A stretch of DNA of 14,976 nucleotides from Actinomycetota bacterium (GTDB lineage: Bacteria; Actinomycetota; Actinomycetes; Actinomycetales; Microbacteriaceae). The stretch lies in contig WLES01000007.1 of the NCBI GenBank assembly GCA_009704155.1, positions 1 to 14,976 on the forward strand, read 5' to 3'. Within the stretch, counting starts at the first letter, position 1. Every line of letters begins with the position of its first letter. The notes below the pieces were generated by a model. The model did not search any database. It was not told the DNA's origin and worked only from the letters and a program-made list of their open reading frames with translations. This document shows positions 13,486 to 14,976 of the stretch, one piece after another. The translations under genes and the position numbers were made by a program.

Positions 13486-13492
13486 GGGAAGG
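13486..13492 (+). promoter_or_regulatory. ribosome binding site deciding the phoU start
   Basis: GGGAAGG lies seven bases before ATG 13500 and decides this start over an in-frame TTG at 13476, which would place the site inside the coding region. Confidence 0.6.
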
Positions 13493-13499
13493 CCCTGTC

Positions 13500-14162
13500 A
13501 TGCGCGAGATGTTCCAACAAGAACTCCAAGAAGTTCAAAACCGATTGGTCGAGATAGCCGAGAGTGTCGTCGACATCATTGAAAACGGTACGTCTGCCTT
13601 CTGCACGGCCGACAAGAAGAAGGCGGATTACGCCCTGGCTGCGGTCGAGGAGATCAGCGAAAAGGCCCTGTCACTTGATGAGCTCGTCATTCACATCCTT
13701 GCCCGCCAATCGCCCGTTGCGCGCGACCTTCGAATTCTTGTGTCAGCCCTCCGCATCTCAAACTCACTGGAACGAATGGCGTCGTACGCAGGTCACATCG
13801 CGGCAATCGCTCGCTACCGTTACCCGAGGTCTGCTGTGCCGGAGTCGATGGAAGACACGTTCGATGAAATGTCGCGCGTCGCTGTCCGACTCGCACGCAA
13901 GACTCAGAAGCTTCTCAAGAACACCTCGGTCGACCTCGCACGAAAAATTCAGGCCGAAGACGCAAGGGTGGACGAACTCCACCGCGAAGTGTTCGAAATG
14001 GTGTTGAGCCCAGAGTGGGGCGAGAATGCGGTCCACACCGTAGACGTCACACTTGCGTCACGCTATCTCGAACGGTTCGCCGATCACGTCGTTGATATCT
14101 CGTCGAAGGTGAGCTATTTGACTACCGGTGACTGGTCAGACGCCGACCTCGAAGAGGACTAG
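13500..14162 (+). CDS. phoU: phosphate signalling regulator PhoU (PhoY-like)
   Basis: A 220-residue all-helical cytoplasmic protein with two PhoU repeats. The first repeat ends LARQSPVARDLRILVSAL and ERMASYAGHIA (91-101). The second ends with RYLERFADHVVDIS (188-201) and VSYLTTGDW. PhoU links the PstSCAB phosphate importer to the histidine kinase and keeps the pathway off when phosphate is plentiful. The first metal-cluster motif lacks the usual Asp (ERMASY in place of ERIGD), which is also true of mycobacterial PhoY proteins from memory; the second keeps ERFADH. It is divergent from the kinase operon with a candidate PHO box between. The TAG overlaps the stop of the convergent GNAT gene (CTAG). 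Confidence 0.94.
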   Translation: MREMFQQELQEVQNRLVEIAESVVDIIENGTSAFCTADKKKADYALAAVEEISEKALSLDELVIHILARQSPVARDLRILVSALRISNSLERMASYAGHIAAIARYRYPRSAVPESMEDTFDEMSRVAVRLARKTQKLLKNTSVDLARKIQAEDARVDELHREVFEMVLSPEWGENAVHTVDVTLASRYLERFADHVVDISSKVSYLTTGDWSDADLEED

Positions 14163-14431
14163 CGCGTAGTCAGTTCCGCGAACTCCGGGTGCTTCCGGAT
14201 GACCACAGGAACGAACGGACACACGCCAACAATTCGGTACGTCGTGTTGTCTCGAAACCATTCGAGGACGGCAACGACGAGTTGCGTTCCCGCTCCACTG
14301 TTGCGCATCGCGGGGAGAACTTCGGTGTGGAAAAGACGCGCAACGTTGTCTGAAACCTCGTAGTCGACCCAACCAACCGCGACCCCGTCACGGTATCCCG
14401 TGATTCGTTCGTCTGAAGCAATGATCTCCAT
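14159..14431 (-). CDS. small GNAT-family N-acetyltransferase (YjdJ-like)
   Basis: A 90-residue minimal acetyltransferase of the PF14542 kind, about half the size of a usual GNAT. It has ITGYRDGVAVGWVDYEV at the start, HTEVLPAMRNSGAGTQLV (35-52) with the acetyl-CoA loop Arg43-x-x-Gly46-x-Gly48, and the family end CPFVPVVIRKHPEF (71-84). The acetyl acceptor is not known for this family. ATG 14431 is chosen because it aligns with family starts and forms TGATG with the stop of the upstream exporter; a longer frame to 14512 lies inside that exporter. The stop overlaps that of phoU (CTAG). Confidence 0.85.
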   Translation of the reverse strand: MEIIASDERITGYRDGVAVGWVDYEVSDNVARLFHTEVLPAMRNSGAGTQLVVAVLEWFRDNTTYRIVGVCPFVPVVIRKHPEFAELTTR

Positions 14432-14976
14432 CAGAGGGCCGCCGCCGCTTGCGCTTCGAGGTTTTCCTCCATCGCGCTCTTCTCGCGAAGCGGTTGAGTC
14501 TTGATGAACCACGACATCACGAAAGAGATACCGGCGATAACCATCGCGACAATGTACACCGACTGGGCCGAGGCTGCGAAGCCTTCAACAAACGGAGCGG
14601 TGAGTTCGGGACTTGCACCGTTGAGGAACGACGTGTCACCGGACAGCGCACCAGACAGCGAGTCAGGGTTCTTCGCAGCACCGCTGAACAGCGTGATGAT
14701 TCCCTCGTTTGCCGGGTCGTTGGCAATGTCGGGGTTGCGGAGTGCCGTTTCAATCGCGTCACGAGTCTCGGGCCGAGAGAAGACCTCTGCCAATGCCTCC
14801 GGGATACGGCCGAACAGAACCGAGAACAGCACGGCCGTCCCCAGGGTTCCACCGATTTGCCTGAAGAAGGTTGAACTGCTCGTGGCAACACCGATGTGTT
14901 TTGATTCGACAGCGTTTTGGCTCGCAATGGACAGCGTCTGCATGAGGAGTCCAATACCGACACCGATTACGAGCAT
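14431..14976 (-). CDS. DHA2-type MFS multidrug exporter, C-terminal part (5' truncated by window)
   Basis: The last 181 residues of a 14-helix drug exporter of the EmrB/QacA (DHA2) group. The segment GIGLLMQTLSIASQNAV, then GVATSSSTFFRQIGGTLGTAV, is the conserved late-helix pattern of this group. A long polar loop with many Asp, Asn, Ser and Gly residues (about visible residues 68 to 130) precedes a last membrane helix (YIVAMVIAGISFVMSWF) and an acidic, alanine-rich tail. An ATG coincides with the window edge, but the domain is clearly cut, so the true start lies to the right. Substrates cannot be read. The stop forms TGATG with the GNAT start, so the two are probably one operon; a TetR-type regulator might lie outside the window. 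Confidence 0.9.
   Translation of the reverse strand: MLVIGVGIGLLMQTLSIASQNAVESKHIGVATSSSTFFRQIGGTLGTAVLFSVLFGRIPEALAEVFSRPETRDAIETALRNPDIANDPANEGIITLFSGAAKNPDSLSGALSGDTSFLNGASPELTAPFVEGFAASAQSVYIVAMVIAGISFVMSWFIKTQPLREKSAMEENLEAQAAAAL

Noticed and set aside
14432..14512. N-terminal extension of the GNAT protein
   Set aside because: It lies within the exporter gene in another frame, and the family begins near the ATG at 14431, which forms a TGATG junction.
1..14976. CRISPR array, tRNA, rRNA, insertion sequence, integrase site or defence island
   Set aside because: No spaced direct repeats, no tRNA-like or rRNA-like sequence, no transposase or recombinase frame and no recognisable defence gene; all non-coding gaps are under 150 bases.

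Overview
The window looks like a compact actinobacterial chromosome segment, most likely Microbacteriaceae or a close relative with a streamlined genome. Support for Actinobacteria: a NucS/EndoMS mismatch endonuclease, a SenX3/RegX3-type pair divergent from a PhoY-like phoU, the YtxH / Holin-X / DUF3618 membrane trio, a group-III PfkA with Gly104 and Lys124, and GTG starts. GC looks to be in the mid-50s percent by eye, and about 97% of the window is coding. Genus-level placement is inference.

Layout, left to right. (1) The C-terminal end of a Cu(I)-type P1B ATPase (+) runs into a minus-strand operon read as SDR oxidoreductase, nucS, HAD phosphatase. (2) Divergent from the SDR is a cytoplasmic M13 peptidase (+), closed by a hairpin terminator. 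(3) A strong promoter then drives a + operon: YtxH-like protein, Holin-X protein, DUF3618 protein, hemD. (4) On the minus strand lie an MFS exporter, an Lrp/AsnC regulator and pfkA. (5) On the plus strand, an alpha/beta hydrolase is coupled to a lipoate-protein ligase. (6) The phosphate-sensing module follows: kinase and response regulator (-) and phoU (+), with a candidate PHO box between kinase and phoU. (7) At the right edge are a small GNAT protein and the C-terminal part of a DHA2-type drug exporter (both -). No tRNA, rRNA, CRISPR array, insertion sequence or attachment site was seen.

The gene content is mostly ordinary housekeeping; I see no clear defence or mobile system. The striking features lie in how the genes are punctuated. 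Seven operon-leading genes have a -10-like hexamer exactly six bases before a start codon (six fit TANNNT, one is CAGAAT). That geometry predicts leaderless mRNAs starting at the first base of the start codon. All four convergent gene pairs end with shared or abutting stop codons (CTAG, TTAG, TGA-TTA, CTAG) and no terminator between them. Same-strand neighbours are mostly joined by GTGA, ATGA, TGATG or 8-bp overlaps. Candidate regulatory sites are a perfect inverted repeat at the lrp promoter and an 11-bp-periodic PHO box.

The combinations most worth testing are the hydrolase-ligase pair (possible lipoate release and reuse), the uncharacterised membrane trio overlapping hemD, and the SDR/peptidase promoters whose -10 elements overlap.
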